A DNA stretch of 35,911 nucleotides. Origin: a candidate division TM6 bacterium GW2011_GWF2_37_49. GTDB lineage: Bacteria > Babelota > Babeliae > Babelales > RVW-14. The stretch lies in contig CAMATL010000010.1 of the NCBI GenBank assembly GCA_945861145.1, positions 1 through 35,911 on the forward strand. Reading direction: 5' to 3'. The notes beneath the pieces were generated by a model. That model made no database searches. It had not been told where the DNA came from and saw only the letters and a list, made by a program, of their open reading frames with translations. Every line of letters starts with the position of its first letter. Within the stretch, counting starts at the first letter, position 1. Both the position numbers and the translations under genes were made by a program. Positions 23,143-31,404 of this stretch are shown piece after piece.

Positions 23143-23742
23143 ATGGATAAAACAAAAAAAAGCAAAAAGGGGCTCCTGTTCATCGTTGCAGCCCCAACTG
23201 GTGGTGGAAAAACAACCCTTGTAAACAATGCCCTTAGCCTGTTAAAAAAAAAAATTCCTATTGAACGCATTGTCACCTATACCACCAGACCAATGCGTAA
23301 AAATGAAGAAAATGGTCGAGATTACATCTTTGTAGACCGAGAAGAATTTTTAAGATTACAGGCTGCACAGCATTTTTTTGAAGTTACCACATACAATGAC
23401 AATCTGTATGGCTCACCACGCTCATTCCTCAAGCAAATTCCCAAAGGCGCGTCGTTTATTGCCATCACCGATCGAGCTGGCGTAATCTCCTATAAACAAT
23501 TATGCGACAAAGCTGTATGTATCTGGATCACGCCCCCCTCTCTCGAAATTCTTGCAACAAGGCTAAAAAATCGGGGCAGCGAGTCTGAAGAGAGCTTGCA
23601 CCAACGACTTGCTTTGGCGGCAGAAGAGATTGCTGCTGAAGAGCATACACCTCTTTGTAGCTATGAAATTATTAATTCAACCATAGAATCCGCCACGGAA
23701 CAGTTGGTTGATATTATCACAAGCAATTTACAAGCTGATTAG
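23143..23742 (+). CDS. gmk: Guanylate kinase
   Basis: This 199-residue enzyme converts GMP to GDP with ATP. The P-loop is AAPTGGGKTT (16-25), a variant of the usual GPSGAGKST. The GMP-binding region has VTYTTRPMRKNEENGRDY (RPxRxxExxGxDY motif), and the lid region has RLKNRGSESEESLHQRL. Length is normal. The gene stands alone on + between divergent paralogue B and the convergent transporter gene, with a strong shared terminator behind it. GGAG lies at good distance from the ATG. Confidence 0.97.
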   Translation: MDKTKKSKKGLLFIVAAPTGGGKTTLVNNALSLLKKKIPIERIVTYTTRPMRKNEENGRDYIFVDREEFLRLQAAQHFFEVTTYNDNLYGSPRSFLKQIPKGASFIAITDRAGVISYKQLCDKAVCIWITPPSLEILATRLKNRGSESEESLHQRLALAAEEIAAEEHTPLCSYEIINSTIESATEQLVDIITSNLQAD

Positions 23743-23757
23743 TTACATTTTGATCAA

Positions 23758-23803
23758 AACAATGCGCCGCTTATCTTAAAAATAAGCGGCGCATTGTTAA
23801 TTT
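23758..23803. terminator. Bidirectional terminator between gmk and the EamA gene
   Basis: A perfect 16-bp stem (23758-23773 / 23783-23798, core TGCGCCGCTTA / TAAGCGGCGCA) has a 9-base loop and a short T-run after it on +. It lies between convergent gene ends. Confidence 0.9.
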
Positions 23804-23821
23804 TTCTAAGCAACTAGGCAT

Positions 23822-24697
23822 TCATATTTTAGAACGGAACAATTCTTGCCTGTAAAAAACGTAGAGCCCCGCAGTAACAAGTCCGAGCGATATAAGGTAC
23901 TGATACTGCACCTGGCCACCAAACAAGGCCCAGTCATAAAATGCTGCAAAGGTTGGACACAAAAATCCTGCAAAGGTTAAAAAAGTGATTGAGTAGCGAT
24001 GCAGCAGCCAACCGTAAAAATTATAAACAATGACGTTTGAAACTACGATCAATGCCGCAACCCACATAAGAAACTGCGGCCAGTCATAGACAACTGGCGC
24101 TGATTCAAGAAGCGCCGATGTACCAAAGCTCAACACCCCACCAATCAGCATGGCAACGCCATTGATTGCGGTGAGGGGATAACCCTTAACTAAAAGCTGT
24201 TTGACCAAAAACCAGGCATACGCGCCAGAAACTACAGCGCCAAATAATACTACGTCTGGAAGTGAAATACTGAGCATCTCACCCAACGCGCCACCACTGA
24301 CCATAAAAATTGGTACCATGCCGCATAGGCCAATCCCGATACCAAGAAGCTTTACCTTGCTTAAACGCTCTTTGAGTAGCACATAAGATAACAACGCAGC
24401 TATAAACGGTGTACATGAGTAGATCAATGTTGTTTTAAGGGCCGAAAGATATTGCAGTGCCCAGAATTCAAGAATAAATGAGAAATAAATATGAAACAGC
24501 GCAACTCTGAAAAAAAGCCACCAATCGCTTCGAGCAATAGTAAATTTGTTGTTCAGACGAGCAAATCCAAACAAGAGCAGCCCTGCCAAGGTCATTCTAA
24601 AACCTATTAAAAAAAATGGGCGCCCAAACATGAGCGCGTTCTTTGCCAAGATAAAGGTGGAGGCAAGTAAAGCATATAACAGTGCAACTAAAAGCAT
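23822..24697 (-). CDS. EamA/DMT family transporter
   Basis: This 291-residue inner-membrane protein is almost entirely hydrophobic, with about ten helices in two EamA halves (roughly 1-130 and 140-290). The pattern LSALKTTLIYSCTPFIAALLSYVLLKERLS at the end of the first half is the conserved core of drug/metabolite transporters, and the second half has the matching YSITFLTFAGFLCPTFAAFY. The substrate is not predictable; the family moves amino acids, purines, nucleotide sugars and others. It starts four bases after the LptF/G-like gene and is probably co-transcribed with it. Confidence 0.88.
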   Translation of the reverse strand: MLLVALLYALLASTFILAKNALMFGRPFFLIGFRMTLAGLLLFGFARLNNKFTIARSDWWLFFRVALFHIYFSFILEFWALQYLSALKTTLIYSCTPFIAALLSYVLLKERLSKVKLLGIGIGLCGMVPIFMVSGGALGEMLSISLPDVVLFGAVVSGAYAWFLVKQLLVKGYPLTAINGVAMLIGGVLSFGTSALLESAPVVYDWPQFLMWVAALIVVSNVIVYNFYGWLLHRYSITFLTFAGFLCPTFAAFYDWALFGGQVQYQYLISLGLVTAGLYVFYRQELFRSKI

Positions 24698-24701
24698 GAT
24701 A

Positions 24702-25757
24702 TTACTTTCTTAAAGATGAACAATAATTAACGAAATAATAACAACCAATGACAATCAGAATAGGGGTTAAAAATAAAAGATATAGCCCCCAAAAACCCCA
24801 TACACGCAAACAAGCTGATAGTGTCAAAAGAATTATGTACAGCATGAAAAACCACCCGCCTGCGGCAAAAATTATACTCGGTATTTTTTGGGCAATTATT
24901 GTCATGCTCAATGAATAGGCTAATAATGGTGTTAAAAAAACCCACAAAATTTGTATATATCGCCGCCATCGCTCCGCCAGAGAATCTTTTTGCGGTGTGG
25001 CCCAAAGTTGTTGGATTGTTTGGTATTTTACAGGCGTTAGCAAAAATTTTTTTGAAACAACAAAAAGCTTTTCTAAATCAAGCAGCCCTCGATCGAATGC
25101 AGCTGTAAACGCAAAATCGCCCGTTTTTTTATCGATGCCAACAATCGATCCGCCATGAAATAATAATTTTTTATCAGACAAAGCCACGCAATTCCCCCAC
25201 ATCACAAAAGTGATTGCACGAGGGACAGCTTTTGTTTTTTCCTGAATTAAGAAAAAATTGTTAAATATTGTGCTCGCCCCATGCTGTTCAATGCGTTCAA
25301 AATAGACCGCTACGCCGGGGACAGGAAAATGCAAAAACCCCGGAGCTAAGGTAACAAATCGTTGCTCAGCAACGGTGTATAAAAACTGCTTGCCCCAATC
25401 GTAAGATTGCGGTGCCAACCAAAGCACCAAAGGAACAAAAATCCCCGTTACAATTAACGACGCAAAAAAAAAGCCGGCAGCAAGCTGACGACGTAGGCGT
25501 GGGAAAAAATCGATTAATACAGCTTCACCATCTTGTTGCGCTGCATACGAGATAAAAAGACAACCACAGAGTAAAGCAAATGGGTAGACAAATACTGCCA
25601 TGAACGGCAGCGCCCCAAGAAAAAGAGCTACCACTAGATCAGACGATGAGAAGATATTTTTGCCAACGACGTTTACTGCGCTAAGCACGCTCGTCATAAT
25701 AACCAGAACAAGCAGAAAAGCGCTTAAAAAGCGCCGGCAAAAATACCAGATAATCAC
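24702..25757 (-). CDS. LptF/LptG family permease
   Basis: This 351-residue protein has the YjgP/YjgQ layout: three N-terminal helices (about 8-120), a periplasmic beta-rich domain (about 125-260, with VPGVAVYFERIEQHG and GGSIVGIDKKTGDF), and three C-terminal helices (about 270-345). LptF and LptG form the membrane part of the ABC transporter LptB2FG that extracts lipopolysaccharide from the inner membrane, so the organism likely has an outer membrane with LPS-like glycolipid. Only one of the two expected permeases is in this window. The start is GTG with no strong ribosome site. Repeats fill the gap to ymdB. Confidence 0.87.
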   Translation of the reverse strand: MIIWYFCRRFLSAFLLVLVIMTSVLSAVNVVGKNIFSSSDLVVALFLGALPFMAVFVYPFALLCGCLFISYAAQQDGEAVLIDFFPRLRRQLAAGFFFASLIVTGIFVPLVLWLAPQSYDWGKQFLYTVAEQRFVTLAPGFLHFPVPGVAVYFERIEQHGASTIFNNFFLIQEKTKAVPRAITFVMWGNCVALSDKKLLFHGGSIVGIDKKTGDFAFTAAFDRGLLDLEKLFVVSKKFLLTPVKYQTIQQLWATPQKDSLAERWRRYIQILWVFLTPLLAYSLSMTIIAQKIPSIIFAAGGWFFMLYIILLTLSACLRVWGFWGLYLLFLTPILIVIGCYYFVNYCSSLRK

Positions 25758-25767
25758 TATTCAGCAC

Positions 25768-25903
25768 CGGTCATAGTAAGTGATTTTCGCCCTTCGATAC
25801 GCAACTTCGTTGCTACTCGAGATAAACTTGGCTCGAAGGGCCCGTTCATGGTGAGTGATTGCGAAGCAATCGTATCGAACCAAGCGAAAATTGTATCGAA
25901 CCA
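25768..25903. repeat. Cluster of dispersed palindromic repeats
   Basis: Nested inverted repeats are present: GCCCTTCGA (25789-25797) with TCGAAGGGC (25833-25841), a hairpin GCAAC-TTC-GTTGC (25801-25813), and GATTGC-GAA-GCAATC (25857-25871). GTATCGAACCA occurs twice near the right end, and AGTGATT twice beside CATGGT/CATAGT. The elements resemble intergenic TTCGA...TCGAA repeats common in many bacteria and are related in style to those at 4243-4384. Confidence 0.75.
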
Positions 25904-26737
25904 TTATTTTCCGTTACATTTAGCCACAACAAGCTCATGATCAACAACCTTGATGCGCTCAATGTTTACCGCTTTTCCAGTCTCTGGATCAACTGATACA
26001 ACGATACCCGTAAGAACCAATGGCAGAGCTGTTTCTACTTCAAATTTCCCTAATCTAGGATGCACAACCATTTTACGGTAAGCACCTTCAAAAGAAAATC
26101 CAATAACTGAATGCATTGAACCTGAGCTACCAAGATCAGTAATGTAGCCCGTACCTTTTGGTAAAATCATTTCATCGGCTGTTTGTACGTGTGTATGCGT
26201 ACCAACGACAACAGAAACGCGCCCATCAAGATGTAGCCCAAAAATACGTTTTTCTGATGTTGCCTCAGCATGAAAATCAACCAAAATAATTGGCGTCTTG
26301 TGGCGTAAAAAAGTCAGAACTGAGTCCATCATGCGGAATGGGCAATCCAAAAGCTCTTTAATAAAGACACGGCCATGGATATTGACCACTGCAACCACAT
26401 GTTGCCCAACATTAAAAAATGTATACCCGCGGCCTGGGCACTCTGGGTGAAAATTAAGCGGCCTTAAAAGATCTTCGCGCTCTTTAAATAGCGCATAAAC
26501 CTCTTTTGAATCAAGGGCGTGGTTACCAGTGGTAACCACATTAACGCCCAGACTTTTTAGCAACTCAAACCCTTTAGGAGTAATCCCCTGACCGTTTTTG
26601 GCGCTATTTTCACCATTCACGACGACGCCATCAATCTTATACTCTTCACGCAATCGAGGAATCCACTTTTGCGCTAGTGCTAGACCAGGGTCGCCAATCA
26701 AATCACCAATTATTAAAAAACGTAGCGGTATAGCCAT
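25904..26737 (-). CDS. ymdB: YmdB family metallophosphoesterase (TIGR00282)
   Basis: This 277-residue binuclear metallophosphoesterase has the family signatures in order: IGDLIGDPGLALAQ (Asp12), VVNGENSAKNGQGIT, VVTTGNHALDS, VDFHAEATSEK and VVGTHTHVQTADE. Bacillus YmdB hydrolyses 2',3'-cyclic nucleotides and influences RNase Y-dependent mRNA decay. The gene follows rny here, as in Firmicutes and many other lineages, with 17 bases between them, supporting a joint role in RNA metabolism. Length is normal and all metal ligands appear present. Confidence 0.93.
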   Translation of the reverse strand: MAIPLRFLIIGDLIGDPGLALAQKWIPRLREEYKIDGVVVNGENSAKNGQGITPKGFELLKSLGVNVVTTGNHALDSKEVYALFKEREDLLRPLNFHPECPGRGYTFFNVGQHVVAVVNIHGRVFIKELLDCPFRMMDSVLTFLRHKTPIILVDFHAEATSEKRIFGLHLDGRVSVVVGTHTHVQTADEMILPKGTGYITDLGSSGSMHSVIGFSFEGAYRKMVVHPRLGKFEVETALPLVLTGIVVSVDPETGKAVNIERIKVVDHELVVAKCNGK

Positions 26738-26754
26738 GTTGTAAATCCTAGCTC

Positions 26755-28314
26755 TTAGCGAGCCGTTTGAATAAATCGTTTTTCTCGGATGACGTTTACC
26801 TTTATTTCACCGGGGAACGCCATTTCTTCTTCAATTCGTTTAGCTAAATCATGCGCCATTAAAAATGATTTTTCGTCATCTAAGCGATCTTCATCGACAA
26901 TTACACGAATTTCGCGTCCAGCTTGCAATGCATACGCTTTCTTAACACCTTCAAAGCCAGCAGCAATTTCTTCAAGCTGCTCAAGACGTTTGATATACGT
27001 TGAAAGAGTTTCTTTGCGAGCACCAGGACGAGAAGCCGATATTGCATCCGCCAAATGAACGATAAAACCATAAATTGAAATAGGCGCTACTTCTTCATGG
27101 TGACTTGCGATTGCGTTAACAACGATTGGATCCTCACCATACTCTTTTGCTAAATCGCCACCAATGATTGCATGCGGCCCATCAACTTCAGCTGATACAG
27201 CCTTACCAATGTCATGCAAAAGCCCGCCACGCGCCGCAATTTCCGTATCGAGACCAAGCTCACCGGCAATCATACGCGCGAAATATGCAACTTCTTTACA
27301 ATGCACTAACTGATTTTGGGTATAACTAGTTCTGAAGTGAAGCTTGCCAAGCAAACGAACGATTTCTTGATGAACGCCTCTAAAGCCAAATTCCAACACT
27401 GTTTGTTGGCCAATTTCAACGATAAGATGTTCAATTTCTTCTTCACATTTAAGCACGGTTTCTTCAATACGCGTTGGATTGATACGACCGTCTTGAATAA
27501 GCTTGGTAAGTGAGCGCTTTGCTATTTCGCGGCGAATTGGGTTAAATCCTGATATGGTAATTATTTCCGGCGTATCGCCAATTACAAACTCCATACCAGT
27601 AGCCATTTCAAGTGCCTTAATATTGCGACCTTCCTTACCAATAATACGTCCCTTCATTTCCTCGTTTGGCAAGTGAATAACGCTTGATGAATGCAGGGTA
27701 ACCTGCTCTGCTAGATAACGCTGCATAGTTGAACACAAGATATCAACTGATTTTTGCTTAGCTTGTTCGCGAGATTCTTCTTCAGCCTTAGCAATCCATT
27801 TTTGGTTTACTAACTTCACTTCTTTGGTAAGCGATTCAAAAAGAATTCGCTTCGCTTCATCTTGTTTGATGCCGCTTAATTTTTCGAGTTTAAAGACAAG
27901 TTCATCGTACAAGCGCTTGATTTTATCTTCTTGAACACCAACAACATCAAGCTTACGAGCTAAATCTCGTTCTTTTTGTTGTAATTCTTTACGCAAATCA
28001 TCGAGCAAGGTCTCCCGGTTGTCAAGCATGTCTTCTTTTTTTTGACTCTTATTTTGCACACGCTGTAGCTCAATCTTGTCACGTTTCATCTCAAGTTCAA
28101 AATCACTGCGTTTTTTGTAGATGTCACTTTTGAGTTCAAGCTGAGCAAACTTGCGATCTCGATCAACATCTTCTTGTGCTTTTCGTAACAGAGCTTCAAT
28201 AGAAAGCTTTGTTTGATGCAGCTGCTTTTTTTTAAGGAAAGCATAAAAGAAGATGATAAACGAGCCGCCAAGTCCCCCTAGAAAAAATAGAGCCGGATAT
28301 AAAAACGCTACCAT
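26755..28314 (-). CDS. rny: Ribonuclease Y
   Basis: This protein of about 519 residues is the membrane-anchored endoribonuclease that starts mRNA decay. It has an N-terminal transmembrane helix (MVAFLYPALFFLGGLGGSFI), a long coiled coil (about 30-190), a KH domain with MKGRIIGKEGRNIKALE (about 218-280), and the HD domain with LLHDIGKAV followed by ASHHEEV. The frame extends to a TTG at 28338, but those codons contain the AAAGGAAT ribosome site, so the ATG at 28314 is the start. A hairpin (GTGCTT / AAGCAC) lies in the 105-base gap to zapA. It is followed by ymdB. Confidence 0.96.
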   Translation of the reverse strand: MVAFLYPALFFLGGLGGSFIIFFYAFLKKKQLHQTKLSIEALLRKAQEDVDRDRKFAQLELKSDIYKKRSDFELEMKRDKIELQRVQNKSQKKEDMLDNRETLLDDLRKELQQKERDLARKLDVVGVQEDKIKRLYDELVFKLEKLSGIKQDEAKRILFESLTKEVKLVNQKWIAKAEEESREQAKQKSVDILCSTMQRYLAEQVTLHSSSVIHLPNEEMKGRIIGKEGRNIKALEMATGMEFVIGDTPEIITISGFNPIRREIAKRSLTKLIQDGRINPTRIEETVLKCEEEIEHLIVEIGQQTVLEFGFRGVHQEIVRLLGKLHFRTSYTQNQLVHCKEVAYFARMIAGELGLDTEIAARGGLLHDIGKAVSAEVDGPHAIIGGDLAKEYGEDPIVVNAIASHHEEVAPISIYGFIVHLADAISASRPGARKETLSTYIKRLEQLEEIAAGFEGVKKAYALQAGREIRVIVDEDRLDDEKSFLMAHDLAKRIEEEMAFPGEIKVNVIREKRFIQTAR

Positions 28315-28443
28315 AGCATCATTCCTTTTTAAAAACAAAATGGCCCAGTGCTTAAAAAAAGCACGTGTAGCTCTTACTTTGTGAGTTAAAAAGGAAGCAT
28401 GAATAAAAAATCTACGCTAAAAATGTTCTTGAAGAGCTAACCC

Positions 28444-28737
28444 TTACAAAGTTTGTTCGATCATACCCGTCAAGCCAGCACACATGCTCTCGTAGCGATC
28501 TAACACCTTATTCGCTTTAACAAGTTCAATAGCGACCTGCAGTGCAATAATTGCAGCTATTTTTTCTGCATTCGGCCCTTGATTAGGAGGTAGATTAAAG
28601 CCTTTTTCTTGAAAGATCTTCTCTACCTCACAAGCTGCCGCATGCACATCTGCATCATGCTCATCAGTAACGACCGTATAGCTTTTCCCGAGAATTGAAA
28701 TTTTTAGCGTCTTACCTGTGTTATTCATGGGCACCAT
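28444..28737 (-). CDS. zapA: Cell division protein ZapA
   Basis: This 97-residue protein (or 94 from the second ATG at 28728) has the ZapA pattern: KISILGKSYTVVTDEHDADV at the N-terminus and a C-terminal helix KIAAIIALQVAIELVKANKV for dimer coiled coil. ZapA bundles FtsZ filaments at midcell. It abuts the stop codon of the preceding coiled-coil gene (TAG directly followed by ATG), a pairing seen in several bacteria, which suggests joint control and function. Confidence 0.85.
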   Translation of the reverse strand: MVPMNNTGKTLKISILGKSYTVVTDEHDADVHAAACEVEKIFQEKGFNLPPNQGPNAEKIAAIIALQVAIELVKANKVLDRYESMCAGLTGMIEQTL

Positions 28738-28983
28738 CTACTGCGCTTCTTCAAGCACCTTGATACTACTCAAGAGCTGCTCTACTGATGATCGCATCAA
28801 ATCTTTTTCATTACAAAGCATTTGAAAGCGTTCACCTTCTCGTAACAGCGCAATTTCAAGTTGATCGCTCTTTTCTTTGGCTGCCCGCAGCTCTTCATCT
28901 AAGCCTGTTAGCTTAAGCTGCAAATCTTGATTTTTTTGAATAACCTGAAAAACCTTTTTTTCAAGCTCGTCTAAAAACGTCAT
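28738..28983 (-). CDS. Small coiled-coil protein, ZapB-like
   Basis: This 81-residue protein is predicted to be almost entirely helical coiled coil (FLDELEKKVFQVIQKNQDLQ, then LKLTGLDEELRAAKEKSDQL). It resembles ZapB or other short coiled-coil division factors in length and heptad pattern, but such sequences look alike and I do not claim orthology. Its position directly before zapA supports a division role. AAGGAAGAG precedes the ATG. Confidence 0.6.
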   Translation of the reverse strand: MTFLDELEKKVFQVIQKNQDLQLKLTGLDEELRAAKEKSDQLEIALLREGERFQMLCNEKDLMRSSVEQLLSSIKVLEEAQ

Positions 28984-29010
28984 TACTCTTCCTTTTTCTC
29001 ACAAAGACAT

Positions 29011-29056
29011 AAACCTTATACCTTTTGTGTATTACAACACAAAAGGTATAAGGTTT
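29011..29056. terminator. Long perfect hairpin after rplT
   Basis: 20-bp perfect arms (29011-29030 / 29037-29056) flank a 6-base loop. It lies 20 bases past the rplT stop and before the division genes on the same strand. Neither strand has a clean T-run after it, so it may be an RNA stability or processing hairpin rather than an intrinsic terminator. Confidence 0.6.
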
Positions 29057-29076
29057 AAAAATCAAAAAGCAAGACT

Positions 29077-29424
29077 TTATCTTTTTACGAGCTTTACTAA
29101 GCTGCCAAAAGCATCTGGTTCAAAAATTGCCAATTGGCTCAACATTTTTCTGTTGATTTTTACATCAGCCAATTTTAGCAAATTAGTAAAAACGCTGTAT
29201 GAAAGACTGTGTTGACGAGCTGCTGCATTGATACGCGTAATAAACAGTCTACGGAAGTCACGCTTTCTCAAGCGACGACCAACATAGGCAAAGCGTAATG
29301 CACGCATTAGGGTTTCGTGAGCACGTTTGTAAATATTACTACGTTGGCCCCAAAAACCTTTAGTTTGCTTAAAAAGTCTTTTATGTCTGCGGTGAGCTGT
29401 AACGCCGCGTTTAACTCTACTCAT
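29077..29424 (-). CDS. rplT: 50S ribosomal protein L20
   Basis: This 115-residue protein matches L20 throughout: MSRVKRGVTAHRRHKRLFKQ, FWGQRSNIYKRAHETLMRAL, AYVGRRLRKRDFRRLFITRI and the C-terminal globular region with NLLKLADVKINRKMLSQLA. L20 is needed early in 50S assembly and in E. coli represses its own operon by binding the leader. It is last in infC-rpmI-rplT. AGGAGA lies about 10 bases before the ATG. Confidence 0.98.
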   Translation of the reverse strand: MSRVKRGVTAHRRHKRLFKQTKGFWGQRSNIYKRAHETLMRALRFAYVGRRLRKRDFRRLFITRINAAARQHSLSYSVFTNLLKLADVKINRKMLSQLAIFEPDAFGSLVKLVKR

Positions 29425-29457
29425 TTTTTAGTGTCTCCTAGCGATGTGATATCTAAC

Positions 29458-29655
29458 TTATGCGTACGGCATTAATAATTTGATGCGAGCTTCGTTCGAA
29501 TCGTGAACGATAGCCCCGCCCCTAAGGGAGCGGACACTCTTGGCATTCTTTGCCCAAGCGTGGTGACGTCGGTATGCCTTAGCTCTTTTGATCTTACCTG
29601 TAGCGGTGAATTTAAATCTCTTCTTTGATGAAGAGTGAGTTTTCATTTTAGGCAT
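29458..29655 (-). CDS. rpmI: 50S ribosomal protein L35
   Basis: This 65-residue basic protein has the L35 pattern MPKMKTHSSSKKRFKFTATG then KIKRAKAYRRHHAWAKNAKS. It is of normal length and in its usual place between infC and rplT, 33 bases from the latter and 16 from infC. A Ser/Arg-Leu-Arg-Gly segment in the C-terminal half is also typical. Confidence 0.98.
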   Translation of the reverse strand: MPKMKTHSSSKKRFKFTATGKIKRAKAYRRHHAWAKNAKSVRSLRGGAIVHDSNEARIKLLMPYA

Positions 29656-29671
29656 TTAACCATCCTCATGT

Positions 29672-30238
29672 TTACTTGTCTTTGACGAAATATATTTTAG
29701 ACCAAAAAGCGCCGCTTCTTTGATCTTTTTCTTCAACTAAAGTTCCAACCTGTTGTGCGATCAAATCGGTTGTAATACGTTCAAAAAATTTTGAGCCTAG
29801 AGCTTCCATCATGGAAATCTCGCGCCCTTTAAATTGGAGTGTAAACTTAACCTTTTTGCCTTCCTTAAAGAAATCGATGGCCTTTTTCAACTTGGTCAAG
29901 TAATCCTGGCCACCAATGTTAGGGCGCATTTTCAATTCTTTAAGACTGATTACTTTTTGATTCTTTTTTGAATCATTGTGTTGCTTCTTTTTGCCATACA
30001 CAAATTTACCAAAATCCATCACCTTTGCGACAGGAAACCCATCGCGCTCACCTACTTGTACCAAATCAAGTTCTACTGACTCGGCAAGCTTTATCGCGTC
30101 GAAACGCGATATAAGACCAGCATTGTCACCATTAAAATTGATGACGTACACCTTGTCAGACTTGATCTGATCATTCACCGTATATTTGCTTTGCAAATCG
30201 TTCGGCGCGTTCTTATCACGTACAGACTTATTGTTCAC
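29672..30238 (-). CDS. infC: Translation initiation factor IF-3
   Basis: This 188-residue protein has the two IF-3 domains. The N-domain contains [20 protein letters not shown] and [11 protein letters not shown], followed by [18 protein letters not shown]. The C-domain contains [20 protein letters not shown] and [18 protein letters not shown]-3 binds 30S and checks start-codon pairing. The predicted start is GTG overlapping the recA stop codon as GTGA, so initiation is probably coupled to recA translation; the AUU start used for autoregulation in enterobacteria is not evident here. Confidence 0.96.
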   Translation of the reverse strand: MNNKSVRDKNAPNDLQSKYTVNDQIKSDKVYVINFNGDNAGLISRFDAIKLAESVELDLVQVGERDGFPVAKVMDFGKFVYGKKKQHNDSKKNQKVISLKELKMRPNIGGQDYLTKLKKAIDFFKEGKKVKFTLQFKGREISMMEALGSKFFERITTDLIAQQVGTLVEEKDQRSGAFWSKIYFVKDK

Positions 30239-31404
30239 GCGTCACTCTCCGTCTCCGTCTGAGTTTGTTGAGCTACTTCACGTTGAGGACCTTCGCTACG
30301 CACCGCTTTAATTTTTGCCAAAAGCGCCTTGGCAAAAGCAGGATCTTCTTTAATTTTACTCAAGCAATTATCGCGACCTTGAGCTATTTTTTCATCACCA
30401 AAAGTAAACCACGAACCAGTTTGCTGAATAATACCAAGCTGAATAGCCATATCCATCATATCTAGATTGCGTGAAATACCTTCACCGAAGATAAGATCAA
30501 CTTCAACCTTTTTGAACGGAGGAGCCATTTTGTTTTTGACAATCTTCACAACAATTCTGTTACCAAAGGGCTTATCGCCCTTTTTCAAGGTAGCGATACG
30601 ACGGATGTCGATACGCACTGAAGCATAAAACTTAAGCGCATTTCCACCAGATGTTGTTTCATTGCTTGCAAAAGGCATGCCGCCAATTTTACTACGAATC
30701 TGGTTAATAAAAATAAGCACGGCTTTAGAACGGTTCACCACAGGAGTCAGCTTACGCAACGCTTGAGACATCAAACGTGCTTGTAGGCCAACGTGTTGGT
30801 CGCCCATCTCGCCTTCAAGTTCTGTCTTTGGAACAAGAGCCGCAACCGAGTCAATCACGAGCATGTCAACAGCTCCGGACCTGATAAGCATTTCTGCGAT
30901 ATCAAGAGCCTGTTCGCCGTAATCAGGCTGTGAAACAATGAGCTCGTCTACGTTAATACCGATAGACGTACAATAATCAGGATCCATAGCATGCTCTGCA
31001 TCAATAAAAGCACAAATGCCTCCATTGCGCTGCGCTTCAGCGATAGCTTGCAACGCTAGCGTTGTTTTACCTGATGCTTCTGGTCCAAAGATTTCAATAA
31101 CACGTCCACGGGGAAATCCGCCAACGCCAAGTGCATCATCGATTAGCATGGAACCAGTAGAAATAACTTCTACCTTCATGCCAACTTTTTGACCAAGAAG
31201 CATGACAGAGCCTTTTCCATGTTGCTTATCAATTTGTGCAAGCGCAACATCGAGAGCTTTGTTTTTCTCAACATTAACTTGCCGAGCAGGGATTATGTCC
31301 CCTGCTGCTGATGTTCTCGAAGGAGGTGTTGGCGCTACCTTGGTAGCAGCCACAACCTCTTTCTTAATATCTTTTTCTTTGTCTTTTACTGTTGTCTTAA
31401 CCAT
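30235..31404 (-). CDS. recA: Recombinase RecA
   Basis: This 389-residue protein forms filaments on single-stranded DNA for strand exchange. Walker A is GPEASGKTT (107-115), and Walker B appears as [14 protein letters not shown]. The L2/MAW region contains [20 protein letters not shown] and [18 protein letters not shown], all conserved. The N-terminus has about 45 extra Lys/Pro/Ala-rich residues before the usual start near [20 protein letters not shown], and the C-terminal tail is short and acidic. It abuts the ppiD-like stop codon (one base apart) and overlaps infC, an unusual operon position. Confidence 0.98.
   Translation of the reverse strand: MVKTTVKDKEKDIKKEVVAATKVAPTPPSRTSAAGDIIPARQVNVEKNKALDVALAQIDKQHGKGSVMLLGQKVGMKVEVISTGSMLIDDALGVGGFPRGRVIEIFGPEASGKTTLALQAIAEAQRNGGICAFIDAEHAMDPDYCTSIGINVDELIVSQPDYGEQALDIAEMLIRSGAVDMLVIDSVAALVPKTELEGEMGDQHVGLQARLMSQALRKLTPVVNRSKAVLIFINQIRSKIGGMPFASNETTSGGNALKFYASVRIDIRRIATLKKGDKPFGNRIVVKIVKNKMAPPFKKVEVDLIFGEGISRNLDMMDMAIQLGIIQQTGSWFTFGDEKIAQGRDNCLSKIKEDPAFAKALLAKIKAVRSEGPQREVAQQTQTETESDA

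Noticed and set aside
28339-28443. 6S RNA next to zapA
   Set aside because: The gap is only about 105 bases and has no long interrupted hairpin as 6S RNA would; just one 6-bp stem.
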